Below are positions 51,108-60,458 of a DNA stretch of 64,000 nt, piece by piece. The stretch is from Bacillus sp. AFS073361 (GTDB taxonomy: Bacteria; Bacillota; Bacilli; Bacillales; Cytobacillaceae), in the NCBI RefSeq assembly GCF_002567005.1, contig NZ_NUZU01000005.1, positions 1 through 64,000 on the forward strand, given 5' to 3'. The position numbers and the translations under genes are program-made. The notes under the pieces are model-generated. The model saw only the letters and a program-made list of their open reading frames with translations. It made no database searches and was not told the origin of the DNA. How positions within the stretch are numbered: position 1 is the first letter of the stretch; each line of letters opens with the position of its first letter.

Positions 51108-52028
51108 GTGGAAGGAATTCTACCTTTATTTAAACCAGCGGGACTAACATCCCATGATTGTGTCTTTCGGTTACGGAAGATATTAAAAACAAAAAAAGTG
51201 GGGCATACGGGCACATTAGATCCCGACGTCACAGGTGTACTTCCGATATGTATTGGAAAAGCAACTAAAGTGGCCGAATATATTACGGATGCAGGTAAAG
51301 CATACGAGGGAGAAGTCACTATTGGTTATTCAACAACAACGGAAGATGCGTCAGGAGAAACAGTTGCCCAAAAGCCAGTAACCAGGGTTATTCAACGGGA
51401 AGAAATTCTTAAAGTTTTAAAGTCATTAACTGGTGAAATTGAACAAACACCGCCAATGTTTTCGGCAGTAAAAGTTGGTGGTGTCCGACTGTATGAATAC
51501 GCGCGAAAAGGAATCGAAGTCGAAAGGCCAACTCGAAAGGTAACGATTTATTCAATCGACTTATTAGACGATCGATCTGAATATATCGGTGAAACGGTAA
51601 AATTTAAGTTTAGAGTCAGTTGTAGTAAAGGAACGTATATTCGGACCTTAGCCGTAATGATTGGTGAAATGCTTGGCTATCCAGCACATATGTCCTACCT
51701 GGAAAGAGTTCAATCAGCTTCTTATTCCTTAGAGGACTGCTTAACGTTTGAAGAGATTGAAAAACATATGGAAGCTGGAACGATTTCGAGTGTATTAAGG
51801 CCTCTAGAAACTGCACTTTCTCATTTGCCGAAACTCCAAATTAATGATAAAGTAGCAGAGAAAGTGAAAAATGGCGCATTATTACAAATGCCTGAACATT
51901 TAAAAACTAGTAACGGACCGATTATCGTTGAAACTGTAGATGGACTGGCTCTTGCTATTTATTCAAAGCATCCTAACAAGCCTGACCTCTTTAAACCAGT
52001 TAAAGTGCTACGAAATGATTTAGATTAA
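51108..52028 (+). CDS. truB: tRNA pseudouridine-55 synthase TruB
   Basis: TruB converts U55 to pseudouridine in the T arm of tRNAs. The catalytic Asp38 lies in GHTGTLDPDVTGVLP. LFKPAGLTSHD and the CSKGTYIRTLA motif near residue 177 are also typical. I chose the GTG at 51108 (306 residues) after TTGGAGG at 51094-51100, because upstream starts would lie within the terminator. The C-terminal PUA-like domain is present. Confidence 0.96.
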   Translation: MEGILPLFKPAGLTSHDCVFRLRKILKTKKVGHTGTLDPDVTGVLPICIGKATKVAEYITDAGKAYEGEVTIGYSTTTEDASGETVAQKPVTRVIQREEILKVLKSLTGEIEQTPPMFSAVKVGGVRLYEYARKGIEVERPTRKVTIYSIDLLDDRSEYIGETVKFKFRVSCSKGTYIRTLAVMIGEMLGYPAHMSYLERVQSASYSLEDCLTFEEIEKHMEAGTISSVLRPLETALSHLPKLQINDKVAEKVKNGALLQMPEHLKTSNGPIIVETVDGLALAIYSKHPNKPDLFKPVKVLRNDLD

Positions 52029-52058
52029 AAGGTACGGTATAGAAAAGGTGAGTTTCTT

Positions 52059-52997
52059 TTGGAAGTAATTAGGCTTAGATTCCCATTTAATAATGCAATA
52101 AATGAATATCCGCCTCTCTCAATGGCGTTAGGCTACTTTGATGGTGTTCACCGTGGACATCAACAGGTAATTCTCGAGGCTAAAAAGCAAGCTAAAGAAA
52201 AAGGAATATGCAGTGCGGTGATGACATTTGACCCGCATCCTTCTGTAGTATTAGGAAAAACAGATAATCAGATTAAGTCTATTTCCCCATTAACTGAAAA
52301 AATAAAGATCATTGAAGAGCTAGGAATTGATTATTTATTTATTATTCATTTTAGTGTGGAATTTGCTAATCTACTGCCACAGGAATTTATTGACCAATGT
52401 GTGATTAGCCTGAACGTAAGGCATGTGGTCGCTGGCTTTGACTTTACCTATGGACGAATGGGAAAAGGAACAATGGAAACATTGCCTTTTCATTCTAGAG
52501 ATAAATTTTCTTTTTCAGTTGTTCCAAAATTTACACAAGGTGATGAAAAGGTAAGTTCAACTAGAATTCGCAAACTGCTTAAAGAAGGCAGGACCAATGA
52601 ACTCTATTCACTTTTAGGCCGATATTATACAACATCAGGCATCGTCATCCATGGTGATAAACGAGGCCGGACGATTGGTTTTCCTACTGCGAATGTATAT
52701 TTAAATGATGATTATATTATGCCGCCTGTTGGTGTTTATGCCGTTCGAATGAAGGTACATTCAAAATGGTATGCTGGCGTATGTAATATTGGCTATAAGC
52801 CTACATTTAATAAGGATGCACTCCTACCTTCCGTGGAAGTCCACTTATTTGATTTTAATGAAAATATCTATGGTGAAGAAGTGATTATTGAATGGCATCT
52901 CCACTTACGTAATGAACAAAAATTTTCAGGAATTCAAGAGCTAGTCGCGCAAATTGAACGAGATAAGCAAAATTCACTTAATTACTTTAACAAATAA
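52059..52997 (+). CDS. ribC: Bifunctional riboflavin kinase/FAD synthetase
   Basis: This 312-residue enzyme makes FMN and then FAD. The N-terminal nucleotidyltransferase domain has GYFDGVHRGHQQ near residue 25 and VAGFDFTYGRMGKG. The C-terminal riboflavin kinase domain has GDKRGRTIGFPTAN near residue 205. The start is a TTG after AAAAGGTGA. It is called ribC in B. subtilis and ribF in many other species. It ends the truB-ribC segment before rpsO. Confidence 0.97.
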   Translation: MEVIRLRFPFNNAINEYPPLSMALGYFDGVHRGHQQVILEAKKQAKEKGICSAVMTFDPHPSVVLGKTDNQIKSISPLTEKIKIIEELGIDYLFIIHFSVEFANLLPQEFIDQCVISLNVRHVVAGFDFTYGRMGKGTMETLPFHSRDKFSFSVVPKFTQGDEKVSSTRIRKLLKEGRTNELYSLLGRYYTTSGIVIHGDKRGRTIGFPTANVYLNDDYIMPPVGVYAVRMKVHSKWYAGVCNIGYKPTFNKDALLPSVEVHLFDFNENIYGEEVIIEWHLHLRNEQKFSGIQELVAQIERDKQNSLNYFNK

Positions 52998-53021
52998 GCT
53001 AGGTTATCGGTTACTATAGCC

Positions 53022-53089
53022 AAGTTGATTGGAGCAGGAGGCTCCCGGGAGTGCCCGTGATCCGCTCGCGCCTGAAGAGGAAATCAGAC
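53022..53089. repeat. Copy of a dispersed Bacillus-type repeat
   Basis: The segment begins AAGTTGATTGGAGC and ends GAGGAAATCAGAC. The GC-rich interior (GGAGGCTCCCGGGAGTGCCC and onward) stands out from its surroundings. The same ends, TTGATTGGAGC and GGAAATCA, occur in the element at 63966-63993. It lies upstream of the rpsO promoter. Confidence 0.65.
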
Positions 53090-53147
53090 ATTCTTCTTAA
53101 ATATCGTCTTAAAAGGTGTTTTTCCTACAATAAACTTCGTTATATCC

Positions 53148-53176
53148 TTGCTTTTTGGCGTAAAAAGTTGTATTCT
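53148..53176 (+). promoter_or_regulatory. Sigma-A promoter of rpsO
   Basis: TTGCTT (53148-53153), 17 bases, TATTCT (53171-53176). It gives an mRNA leader of about 90 bases. Confidence 0.7.
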
Positions 53177-53196
53177 TATTAACGTATTAAAAATAA

Positions 53197-53241
53197 CCTC
53201 TACTTGGCAAGACGAATCACCAACGCTTGCTCGGTATCAGG
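53197..53241 (+). ncRNA. Structured rpsO leader (candidate S15 binding site)
   Basis: An inner stem GCAAG/CTTGC (53207-53211 with 53226-53230) is enclosed by TAC/GTA (53201-53203 with 53234-53236) and CCT/AGG (53197-53199 with 53239-53241). S15 is known to repress its own mRNA in several phyla through leader structures. The match to a specific S15 leader class is not tested. Confidence 0.5.
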
Positions 53242-53265
53242 GGATTTGTAAAATTTAGGAGGTGA

Positions 53266-53541
<276 letters not shown>

Positions 53542-53548
53542 TTTACAG

Positions 53549-53572
53549 AAGCGGGATTATTCCCGCTTTTTT
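53549..53572 (+). terminator. Rho-independent terminator after rpsO
   Basis: AAGCGGGA pairs with TCCCGCTT across TTAT, followed by T residues. Confidence 0.92.
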
Positions 53573-53670
53573 ATTAGGCTAAAAAAGCTTACAGCTAAAA
53601 AAAGAATTTTTTATACATATTTTTAAGTCAGGACTTTTTTGTGCATACTAATAAGGTGATTTGCATTGAT

Positions 53671-53700
53671 AATATAAGCTTTTTAAGCTTTTTAATATTA
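53671..53700 (+). repeat. Hairpin upstream of pnp
   Basis: AAGCTT-TTT-AAGCTT is flanked by AATAT and ATATT, with a bulge of four bases on the right. It lies 80 bases before pnp. It may be a leader stem or a weak terminator. E. coli pnp is autoregulated through an RNase III-cleaved leader stem; an equivalent here is unproven. Confidence 0.4.
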
Positions 53701-53779
53701 GTTTAGAATGATGATTACAGCGAGGGTAGAAATTTTCGCTTCATCCTCCTAAGTGATTTAGATAGAGAGGGGTAAAAAT

Positions 53780-55900
53780 ATGGAACAATTGAAACATGAG
53801 TATTCCATTGTTTGGGCAGGTCGTAAATTAACCGTCGAAATTGGACAATTAGCCAAACAGGCAAACGGTGCTGTCCTAGTTCGTTATGGGGACACAGCAG
53901 TATTGAGTACGGCAACAGCATCAAAAGAACCTAAAAACTTAGACTTTTTCCCATTAACTGTTAACTATGAAGAACGTTTGTATGCAGTTGGTAAAATTCC
54001 AGGGGGCTTCATTAAACGTGAAGGCCGTCCAAGTGAAAAGGCAATCTTAGCAAGCCGACTGATTGACAGACCTATTCGTCCACTATTTGCTGATGGGTTC
54101 CGTAATGATGTTCAGGTTATTAGTATTGTCATGAGTGTGGATCAAGACTGTTCAACAGAAATGGCTGCAATGTTTGGTTCGTCATTAGCACTAAGCACTT
54201 CGGATATCCCATTTGAAGGACCGATTGCTGGCGTGGTTGTTGGTCGGGTGAATAATGAATTTGTCATTAATCCAACCGTTGAGCAAGCTGAAAAGAGTGA
54301 TATACATTTAACAGTAGCCGGTACGAAAGATGCCATTAATATGGTTGAAGCAGGGGCATTAGAGGTTCCTGAGGAAACCATGCTTGAAGCGATTATGTTT
54401 GGTCATGATGAGATTAAGCGCCTCATTGAATTCCAAGAAAAAATTGTCGCTGAAATAGGCAAGCCAAAAAGAGAAATAACTCTTTATGAGATTGATAAGG
54501 ACCTCGAGGCTGAAGTGAGGGAAATGTGTGAAGCCGATATGGTAAATGCTATTCAGGTTCAAGAGAAGCATGCCCGTGAAGATGCCATTAAAGAGGTGAA
54601 AAACCGAGTAATTGCTAAATTTGAAGAACAAGAAGCAACAGATGAAGATCTGAAACAAGTTAAGCAAATATTGGACAAGATTGTTAAAGGTGAAGTCCGC
54701 CGTTTAATTACAGTTGAAAAGGTTCGTCCTGATGGCCGTAAAATCGATGAAATCCGTCCGCTTTCTTCACAGATTAGTATTTTACCTCGTACACATGGTT
54801 CTGGTCTGTTCACACGTGGTCAAACTCAAGCGCTCAGCATTTGTACTCTTGGGGCAATGGGTGACGTACAAATTCTTGATGGTCTCGGTATTGAAGAAGA
54901 GAAACGCTTTATGCACCATTATAACTTCCCTTCCTTCAGTGTTGGTGAAACAGGTCCAATTCGTGGTCCGGGTCGTCGTGAAATTGGTCATGGTGCACTT
55001 GGAGAGCGTGCGCTTGAACCAATTGTACCGTCTGAGAAGGATTTCCCATACACCATTCGTCTTGTATCTGAAGTGCTTGAATCCAATGGTTCTACGTCAC
55101 AGGCAAGTATTTGTGCAAGTACATTAGCGATGATGGATGCTGGAGTGCCGATTAAAGCACCTGTTGCCGGAATTGCAATGGGTCTCGTTAAATCAGGTGA
55201 ACACTATACCGTATTATCAGATATCCAAGGAATGGAAGATCATCTTGGAGATATGGATTTTAAGGTGGCAGGTACAGCTAAAGGGGTTACTGCCCTTCAA
55301 ATGGATATTAAGATTGAAGGACTATCCCGTGAGATATTAGAAGAAGCTCTTCAACAAGCCAAAGTTGGCAGAATGCATATTTTGGATTCAATGTTAGCCA
55401 CAATTTCTGAACCAAAAACAGAGCTTTCACAATTTGCACCAAAAATCTTAACGATGACAATCAATCCAGATAAAATTCGTGATGTTATTGGACCAAGTGG
55501 AAAACAAATCAATAAGATTATTGAGGAAACTGGTGTTAAGATTGATATTGAGCAAGATGGTACAGTATTTATCGCCTCAACAAATCAAGAAATGAACCAA
55601 AAAGCCAAGAAGATCATCGAAGATATTGTTCGTGAGGTCCAAGTAGGTGAATTGTATCTTGGTAAGGTGAAACGAATTGAAAAATTTGGAGCCTTTGTAG
55701 AAATCTTTGCTGGGAAAGATGGTCTTGTGCATATATCTGAACTTGCTGAAGAACGTGTTGGTAAGGTCGAGGATGTTGTAAAAATAGGGGACGAACTTTT
55801 AGTGAAGGTAACTGAAATTGATAAACAAGGTCGTGTGAACCTTTCCCGAAAAGCTGTTTTAAAAGAACAACGTGAAAAGGCAGAAGAAAACAAATCGTAA
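53780..55900 (+). CDS. pnp: Polyribonucleotide nucleotidyltransferase (PNPase)
   Basis: PNPase degrades RNA from the 3' end with phosphate and acts in the RNA degradosome. The 706-residue protein has two RNase PH domains (first near [24 protein letters not shown] in part; the second with [14 protein letters not shown] and [13 protein letters not shown]), a KH domain ([18 protein letters not shown]) and a C-terminal S1 domain ([14 protein letters not shown]). GAGAGGGG precedes the ATG. It is full length. Confidence 0.98.
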   Translation: MEQLKHEYSIVWAGRKLTVEIGQLAKQANGAVLVRYGDTAVLSTATASKEPKNLDFFPLTVNYEERLYAVGKIPGGFIKREGRPSEKAILASRLIDRPIRPLFADGFRNDVQVISIVMSVDQDCSTEMAAMFGSSLALSTSDIPFEGPIAGVVVGRVNNEFVINPTVEQAEKSDIHLTVAGTKDAINMVEAGALEVPEETMLEAIMFGHDEIKRLIEFQEKIVAEIGKPKREITLYEIDKDLEAEVREMCEADMVNAIQVQEKHAREDAIKEVKNRVIAKFEEQEATDEDLKQVKQILDKIVKGEVRRLITVEKVRPDGRKIDEIRPLSSQISILPRTHGSGLFTRGQTQALSICTLGAMGDVQILDGLGIEEEKRFMHHYNFPSFSVGETGPIRGPGRREIGHGALGERALEPIVPSEKDFPYTIRLVSEVLESNGSTSQASICASTLAMMDAGVPIKAPVAGIAMGLVKSGEHYTVLSDIQGMEDHLGDMDFKVAGTAKGVTALQMDIKIEGLSREILEEALQQAKVGRMHILDSMLATISEPKTELSQFAPKILTMTINPDKIRDVIGPSGKQINKIIEETGVKIDIEQDGTVFIASTNQEMNQKAKKIIEDIVREVQVGELYLGKVKRIEKFGAFVEIFAGKDGLVHISELAEERVGKVEDVVKIGDELLVKVTEIDKQGRVNLSRKAVLKEQREKAEENKS

Positions 55901-55915
55901 GAGTTTAGAATGATG

Positions 55916-55941
55916 AGTCAGGGTCCTTACCCTGGCTTTTT
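55916..55941 (+). terminator. Rho-independent terminator after pnp
   Basis: AGTCAGGGT pairs with ACCCTGGCT (one T-G pair) across CCTT, followed by T residues. Confidence 0.9.
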
Positions 55942-56054
55942 CGATTTGTTAAACATGTTCCTTTTTTCTTCTTATAATAGCATTAGTTGTATTAAACCGA
56001 GAGTTCTACCTTGTCCTTTCTTTACATAATCTTTATGGAAAGGGGGAAAGTTAG

Positions 56055-56999
56055 ATGAAAAAGGTTTATTTCATTATAATCATATGTGTAGCCGGATGGA
56101 TCGCGGTAAGTAATCCATTTGTTAGCAAATATTTATCTTTTAAAATGGAATCATCTTTGCCAGCAGTAAAAGAATCAGACCCTCTTTATCAAAGCATTAT
56201 TAAAAATGCTCCTACATATGAAATATCGCCTAAAGATGCAACTATAGACAGGGTTTGGAAAGCAATTCCAGGCTATAATGGACGTGAGGTTGACATTGCT
56301 GCATCATATAAAAATATGAAAAGCAAAGGTGTTTTTAATGAAAAGAAACTCGTCTTCACAGAGATTAAGCCTAAGGTGCACCTTAATGATTTACCGCCAT
56401 CCCCTATTTATAAAGGGAATCCTGATAAACCAATGGTAGCTTTTATTATTAATGTGGCCTGGGGCAATGAATATTTATCAGAAATGCTTGCTACATTAAA
56501 AAGGCAAAATGTTTCGGTTAGTTTTTTTCTGGAAGGAAATTGGACTAAGAAAAACCCTGAACTCGCTAAATTGATCGTTACTTCTGGACATGAAGTCGGT
56601 AATCATTCTTATTCTCACCCTGATATGAAGCAATTAACAGCTAGCAGGGCCAGAGAACAAATTCAAAAAACCAACGAAATTATTGAAGCTGCTACCGGTA
56701 AGAAATGTATTTGGTTTGCCCCGCCTAGTGGCAGTTATCGGGATGAAACAATAAAAGTGGCTGCTGAATTTAAAATGAAGACGGTTATGTGGACGGTTGA
56801 TACGGTTGATTGGAGAAAACCATCTCCAGATCAGCTAATTTCCCGTGTCATGTCAAAAATTGATAATGGTTCAATGGTTCTTATGCATCCAACTGAGTCT
56901 ACTGCAAAATCACTTGATCGCTTAATCACTCAAATTAAACAAAAGAATTTAAAAATCGGAACAGTTTCTGAGTTGATGAGCGAAGAAAGAGTGGAATAA
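56055..56999 (+). CDS. ylxY: Polysaccharide deacetylase-like sporulation protein YlxY
   Basis: YlxY (314 residues) has an N-terminal hydrophobic segment (about 4-19), consistent with membrane anchoring or export, and a NodB-type fold from about residue 126. The metal-binding His184 and His188 (NHSYSH) and the later APPSG, WTVDTVDW and LMHPT motifs are present. The first motif reads FIINVAWG where active enzymes have TFDD and PdaB has TFDISWG, so both motif-1 aspartates are missing. TATAAT at 55973-55978 is a possible -10. Activity is doubtful. The YlxY family is linked to sporulation. Confidence 0.9.
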   Translation: MKKVYFIIIICVAGWIAVSNPFVSKYLSFKMESSLPAVKESDPLYQSIIKNAPTYEISPKDATIDRVWKAIPGYNGREVDIAASYKNMKSKGVFNEKKLVFTEIKPKVHLNDLPPSPIYKGNPDKPMVAFIINVAWGNEYLSEMLATLKRQNVSVSFFLEGNWTKKNPELAKLIVTSGHEVGNHSYSHPDMKQLTASRAREQIQKTNEIIEAATGKKCIWFAPPSGSYRDETIKVAAEFKMKTVMWTVDTVDWRKPSPDQLISRVMSKIDNGSMVLMHPTESTAKSLDRLITQIKQKNLKIGTVSELMSEERVE

Positions 57000-57017
57000 T
57001 TTTAACGTAAGAAATAC

Positions 57018-57055
57018 TTGAAATTGGAGAAAATACAACATTATAAGTATAATGT
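57018..57055 (+). promoter_or_regulatory. mlpA promoter region with 18-bp palindrome
   Basis: TTGAAA (57018-57023) is followed at 17 bases by TTATAA (57041-57046). The -10 lies within the perfect palindrome ACATTATA-AG-TATAATGT (57038-57055). The location suggests an operator. Confidence 0.5.
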
Positions 57056-57100
57056 AAGATGGAGAAGTAGCTGCGTTTGTTTATAGACTGGAGGAAGTAG

Positions 57101-58339
57101 ATGATTAATAAATACACTTGCCAAAATGGCGTAAGAATTGTTTTAGAAAATATTCCTACCGTACGTTCCGTAGCAATTGGTGTTTGGATTGGTACTGGTT
57201 CAAGAGATGAGAACCCCGAGAACAATGGGATATCCCATTTTCTTGAGCATATGTTCTTTAAAGGCACCACCACGAGATCTGCGAAGGAAATAGCTGAATC
57301 CTTTGATAGCATTGGCGGACAGGTGAATGCATTTACATCTAAGGAATATACATGCTATTATGCTAAAGTTCTTGATACTCATTCCCAATTTGCACTAGAT
57401 GTGCTCGCAGATATGTTCTTCAATTCCACATTTGTGGAAGAGGAATTAAACAAAGAGAGAAATGTAGTTTTAGAAGAAATAAAAATGTATGAAGATACCC
57501 CTGATGATATCGTTCATGATTTATTGAGCAGGGCTGTTTTTGGAGACCATCCATTAGGCTATCCGATTCTAGGGACAGAAGAAATACTTAATACATTTAC
57601 TGGAGAAACTCTAAAAGAATACATTCATGAGAGATATACTCCAGAAAATGTGGTCATCTCAATTGCAGGAAATGTTACTGATGCATTTATTAAAGAAGTT
57701 GAAAAGTATTTTGGTTCCTATAAAGGTGGTAACAGTCAAGTTACTGAAAATATTCCTACTTTTCATTCGAATCAAATCTCGCGAAAAAAAGAAACAGAAC
57801 AGGCCCATTTATGTATAGGTTATGAAGGATTAAAGGTCGGCCATGAAGATATTTACAGCCTGATTACTTTAAATAATATTTTAGGCGGCAGTATGAGCTC
57901 AAGATTGTTCCAAGAGGTTCGCGAACAACGGGGCTTAGCATATTCAGTATTCTCATACCATTCTGCTTACCAAGATAGTGGTATTGTAACAGTATACGGT
58001 GGGACTGGTGCGAAGCAGCTGAATGTATTATTTGATACCATTCAAGAAACACTTAATACATTGAAGCGAGATGGAATTACTGAAAAGGAATTAACGAATA
58101 GCAAAGAGCAGCTAAAAGGCAGCTTGATGCTAAGTCTTGAGAGCACAAATAGCCGGATGAGCCGGAATGGAAAAAATGAACTTTTATTAAAACGTCATCG
58201 TTCACTTGATGAAATAATTGAACAGATTGATTCGGTTACAAAAAACGGAGTCGATGAAATGGCAAGAAATATCTTTACAGATAAATATTCTGTCACTTTG
58301 ATAAGCCCAGACGGAGAATTTCCTAATAAACTTGCATAA
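57101..58339 (+). CDS. mlpA: Zinc protease of the M16 family (MlpA)
   Basis: This 412-residue M16 metallopeptidase resembles B. subtilis MlpA (YmxG) and mitochondrial processing peptidase beta. The inverted zinc motif HFLEH lies at residues 46-50, with a downstream glutamate in ERNVVLEEIKMYEDTPDD (about 120-137). A second, inactive M16 domain follows with the usual RGLAYSVFSYHS block. CTGGAGGAAG precedes the ATG. A terminator separates it from ymxH. Confidence 0.96.
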   Translation: MINKYTCQNGVRIVLENIPTVRSVAIGVWIGTGSRDENPENNGISHFLEHMFFKGTTTRSAKEIAESFDSIGGQVNAFTSKEYTCYYAKVLDTHSQFALDVLADMFFNSTFVEEELNKERNVVLEEIKMYEDTPDDIVHDLLSRAVFGDHPLGYPILGTEEILNTFTGETLKEYIHERYTPENVVISIAGNVTDAFIKEVEKYFGSYKGGNSQVTENIPTFHSNQISRKKETEQAHLCIGYEGLKVGHEDIYSLITLNNILGGSMSSRLFQEVREQRGLAYSVFSYHSAYQDSGIVTVYGGTGAKQLNVLFDTIQETLNTLKRDGITEKELTNSKEQLKGSLMLSLESTNSRMSRNGKNELLLKRHRSLDEIIEQIDSVTKNGVDEMARNIFTDKYSVTLISPDGEFPNKLA

Positions 58340-58343
58340 AAAG

Positions 58344-58377
58344 AAGAGGTATTCCATTTAGATGGATACCTCTTTTT
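58344..58377 (+). terminator. Rho-independent terminator after mlpA
   Basis: AAGAGGTATTCCAT pairs with ATGGATACCTCTT with one bulged T, across TTAG, followed by TTT and A. Confidence 0.9.
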
Positions 58378-58483
58378 ATATAGGAAAACTTAACCACTAA
58401 GTTCTAAAATCTTTTCTTTAGTCTAAATAAGGACTTCCTCCTATAGACTATTAGTAAGGTGGAAAGGAAGGGGGGCATTTGCA

Positions 58484-58726
58484 TTGAGATTGAGTGAATT
58501 AAGCGGGAAAGAAATTGTTGATGTAAAAAAGGCCGAACGAATGGGAGTACTCGGACAAACTGATTTAGAAATTAATGAAGGGACAGGCCAAATTCAGGCA
58601 CTGCTTATTCCTTCTATAAAATGGTTTGGTTTTCGAAAACAAGGGGAAGAAATTAGGGTTCCGTGGCATCATATAAAAAAAATAGGCTCTGATATGATCA
58701 TTATCGATGTACCAGACGAGGATTAA
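58484..58726 (+). CDS. ymxH: YlmC/YmxH family sporulation protein
   Basis: This 80-residue protein is a PRC-barrel type YlmC/YmxH family member. It matches YmxH closely (LSELSGKEIVDV; ALLIPSIKWFGFRKQG; IRVPWHHIKKIGSDMII). The family is restricted largely to spore formers; its molecular role is not known. The start is a TTG after AAGGAAGGGGGG at 58464-58475. It lies upstream of the dipicolinate synthase operon. Confidence 0.92.
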   Translation: MRLSELSGKEIVDVKKAERMGVLGQTDLEINEGTGQIQALLIPSIKWFGFRKQGEEIRVPWHHIKKIGSDMIIIDVPDED

Positions 58727-58745
58727 TACACGCAAGCCCATGGAG

Positions 58746-58779
58746 GCCCAAGCAAGATTCATCTTGCTTGGGCTTTTTT
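58746..58779 (+). terminator. Strong terminator after ymxH
   Basis: GCCCAAGCAAGAT pairs perfectly with ATCTTGCTTGGGC, followed by six T. Confidence 0.95.
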
Positions 58780-58801
58780 ATTTAGTACGTATGGAAAACT
58801 C

Positions 58802-58829
58802 ACCGAATGAAGAGAACCGACATAAGATG
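58802..58829 (+). promoter_or_regulatory. Candidate sigma-K promoter of dpaA-dpaB
   Basis: AC (58802-58803), exactly 17 bases, CATAAGATG (58821-58829) fits the sigma-K pattern AC-N17-CATANNNTA except for the last base. It lies 66 bases before dpaA. In B. subtilis the spoVF operon is transcribed by sigma-K in the mother cell. Confidence 0.5.
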
Positions 58830-58894
58830 GTGGAGTGATATATAGAAAAGGATTCTCTTAGTAGGATTTTTAAAAAAAGAAGGTGAATGTTTTC

Positions 58895-59797
58895 ATGCTG
58901 ACAGGGATGCAGATTGCCGTGATTGGCGGGGATGCCAGACAGCTGGAAATCATCCGCAAGTTAACCGAATTAGATGCGAGATTATCGCTTATTGGTTTTG
59001 AGCAACTTGATCACGCATTTACAGGTGCGGTCAAGGAAAAGTTGGATGAAGTAGATTTTTCAAATATGGATAACCTTATCCTGCCAGTACCCGGTACAAA
59101 TTTAGAAGGTCAGGTAGAAACAATCTTTTCTAATGAAAAGGTTATTTTGACAGGGGATTTGCTTGCAAAGACCCCCGAGCATTGTACGGTTTATTCCGGA
59201 ATTAGCAATCCCTACTTAAATGGAATTACTAAGGAAGCTAAACGAACTCTTATACAATTATTTGAAAGGGATGATGTGGCCATCTACAATTCAATTCCAA
59301 CGGTTGAAGGGACAATAATGATGGCGATTCAACATACCGACTTTACCATACATGGGTCAAATATTGCGGTTCTAGGCTTAGGGAGAGTGGGGATGAGTGT
59401 GGCAAGAACCTTTGCTGCACTAGGAGCAAAAGTTAAGGTGGGAGCAAGGAAAAGTGAGCATATAGCTCGGATAACTGAGATGGGATTGACACCATTCCAT
59501 TTAAATAATCTAGTTAATGAAGTAAAAGACACTGATATTTTAATAAACACAGCACCACATTTGATCGTGACAGCGATGGTTATCTCAAAAATGCCTTCAC
59601 ATACGCTCATTATTGACTTGGCCTCCAAGCCAGGAGGTACTGATTTTCGTTATGCTGAAAAAAGAGGGATTAAAGCATTGCTTGCACCGGGGCTGCCTGG
59701 GATTGTCGCTCCAAAAACGGCGGGTCAAATTTTGGCCAATGTTCTTGCCCAACTGCTTCAAGATGATTTAAGAAAGCGAAAGGGGAAAGTGAAATGA
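58895..59797 (+). CDS. dpaA: Dipicolinate synthase subunit A (SpoVFA)
   Basis: DpaA, with DpaB, oxidises dihydrodipicolinate-type intermediates to dipicolinic acid in the mother cell. The 300-residue protein has an N-terminal IAVIGGDARQLEIIRKL motif and a second nucleotide-binding motif VLGLGRVGMSVARTFAALGA near residue 155. The C-terminal LLAPGLPGIVAPKTAGQILA matches B. subtilis. I chose the ATG at 58895 after AGAAGGTGA; a GTG at 58883 lies inside that site. It overlaps dpaB by 4 bases. Confidence 0.97.
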   Translation: MLTGMQIAVIGGDARQLEIIRKLTELDARLSLIGFEQLDHAFTGAVKEKLDEVDFSNMDNLILPVPGTNLEGQVETIFSNEKVILTGDLLAKTPEHCTVYSGISNPYLNGITKEAKRTLIQLFERDDVAIYNSIPTVEGTIMMAIQHTDFTIHGSNIAVLGLGRVGMSVARTFAALGAKVKVGARKSEHIARITEMGLTPFHLNNLVNEVKDTDILINTAPHLIVTAMVISKMPSHTLIIDLASKPGGTDFRYAEKRGIKALLAPGLPGIVAPKTAGQILANVLAQLLQDDLRKRKGKVK

Positions 59798-60393
59798 GTT
59801 TAAAAGGTAAAAGAATTGGCTTTGGCTTAACCGGCTCTCATTGTACGTATGATGCAGTATTCCCAGAAATTGAAAAGTTAGTTCAAGCCGGTGCAGAGGT
59901 AATGCCTGTCGTTACTTTTACGGTTAAAAATACAGATACCCGCTTTGGAAAAGGAGAAGATTGGATCCAAAGAATTGAAGATTTAACAGGAAACAAAGTG
60001 ATCGACTCCATTGTAAAAGCAGAGCCGCTCGGACCAAAAATTCCTTTGGATTGTATGGTAATTGCTCCATTAACAGGGGTATCAATGAGTAAATTTGCGA
60101 ATGCCATGAATGATAGTCCAGTATTAATGGCAGCAAAAGCAACACTGCGTAACTTAAAACCAGTGGTGCTGGGGATTTCAACAAATGATGCACTCGGTTT
60201 AAATGGAGTAAATTTAATGAGACTAATGGCTACCAAGAATATATACTTTATTCCATATGGGCAGGATGATCCAATTAAAAAACCAAATTCAATGGTTGCA
60301 AGAATGACATTGCTCACAGAAACAGTTGAAGCAGCTATCGAAGGGAAACAAATTCAACCTGTATTAGTAGAAAGGTATAAAGATTCTGACTAA
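59794..60393 (+). CDS. dpaB: Dipicolinate synthase subunit B (SpoVFB)
   Basis: DpaB is the flavoprotein-like subunit of dipicolinate synthase. The 199-residue protein contains RIGFGLTGSHCTYDAVFPEI (in part), VIAPLTGVSMSKFANAM and STNDALGLNGVNLMRL, typical of the flavoprotein fold used in this subunit. The ATGA overlap with dpaA implies coupled translation. Dipicolinate gives spore cores heat resistance. The downstream asd-dapG-dapA genes supply its precursor. Confidence 0.97.
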   Translation: MSLKGKRIGFGLTGSHCTYDAVFPEIEKLVQAGAEVMPVVTFTVKNTDTRFGKGEDWIQRIEDLTGNKVIDSIVKAEPLGPKIPLDCMVIAPLTGVSMSKFANAMNDSPVLMAAKATLRNLKPVVLGISTNDALGLNGVNLMRLMATKNIYFIPYGQDDPIKKPNSMVARMTLLTETVEAAIEGKQIQPVLVERYKDSD

Positions 60394-60458
60394 TAATTCC
60401 TTCATTCATCAAAATAGGTTATTTCTTTTAAGGAATATGTTAAAATAAATTATTCTAT

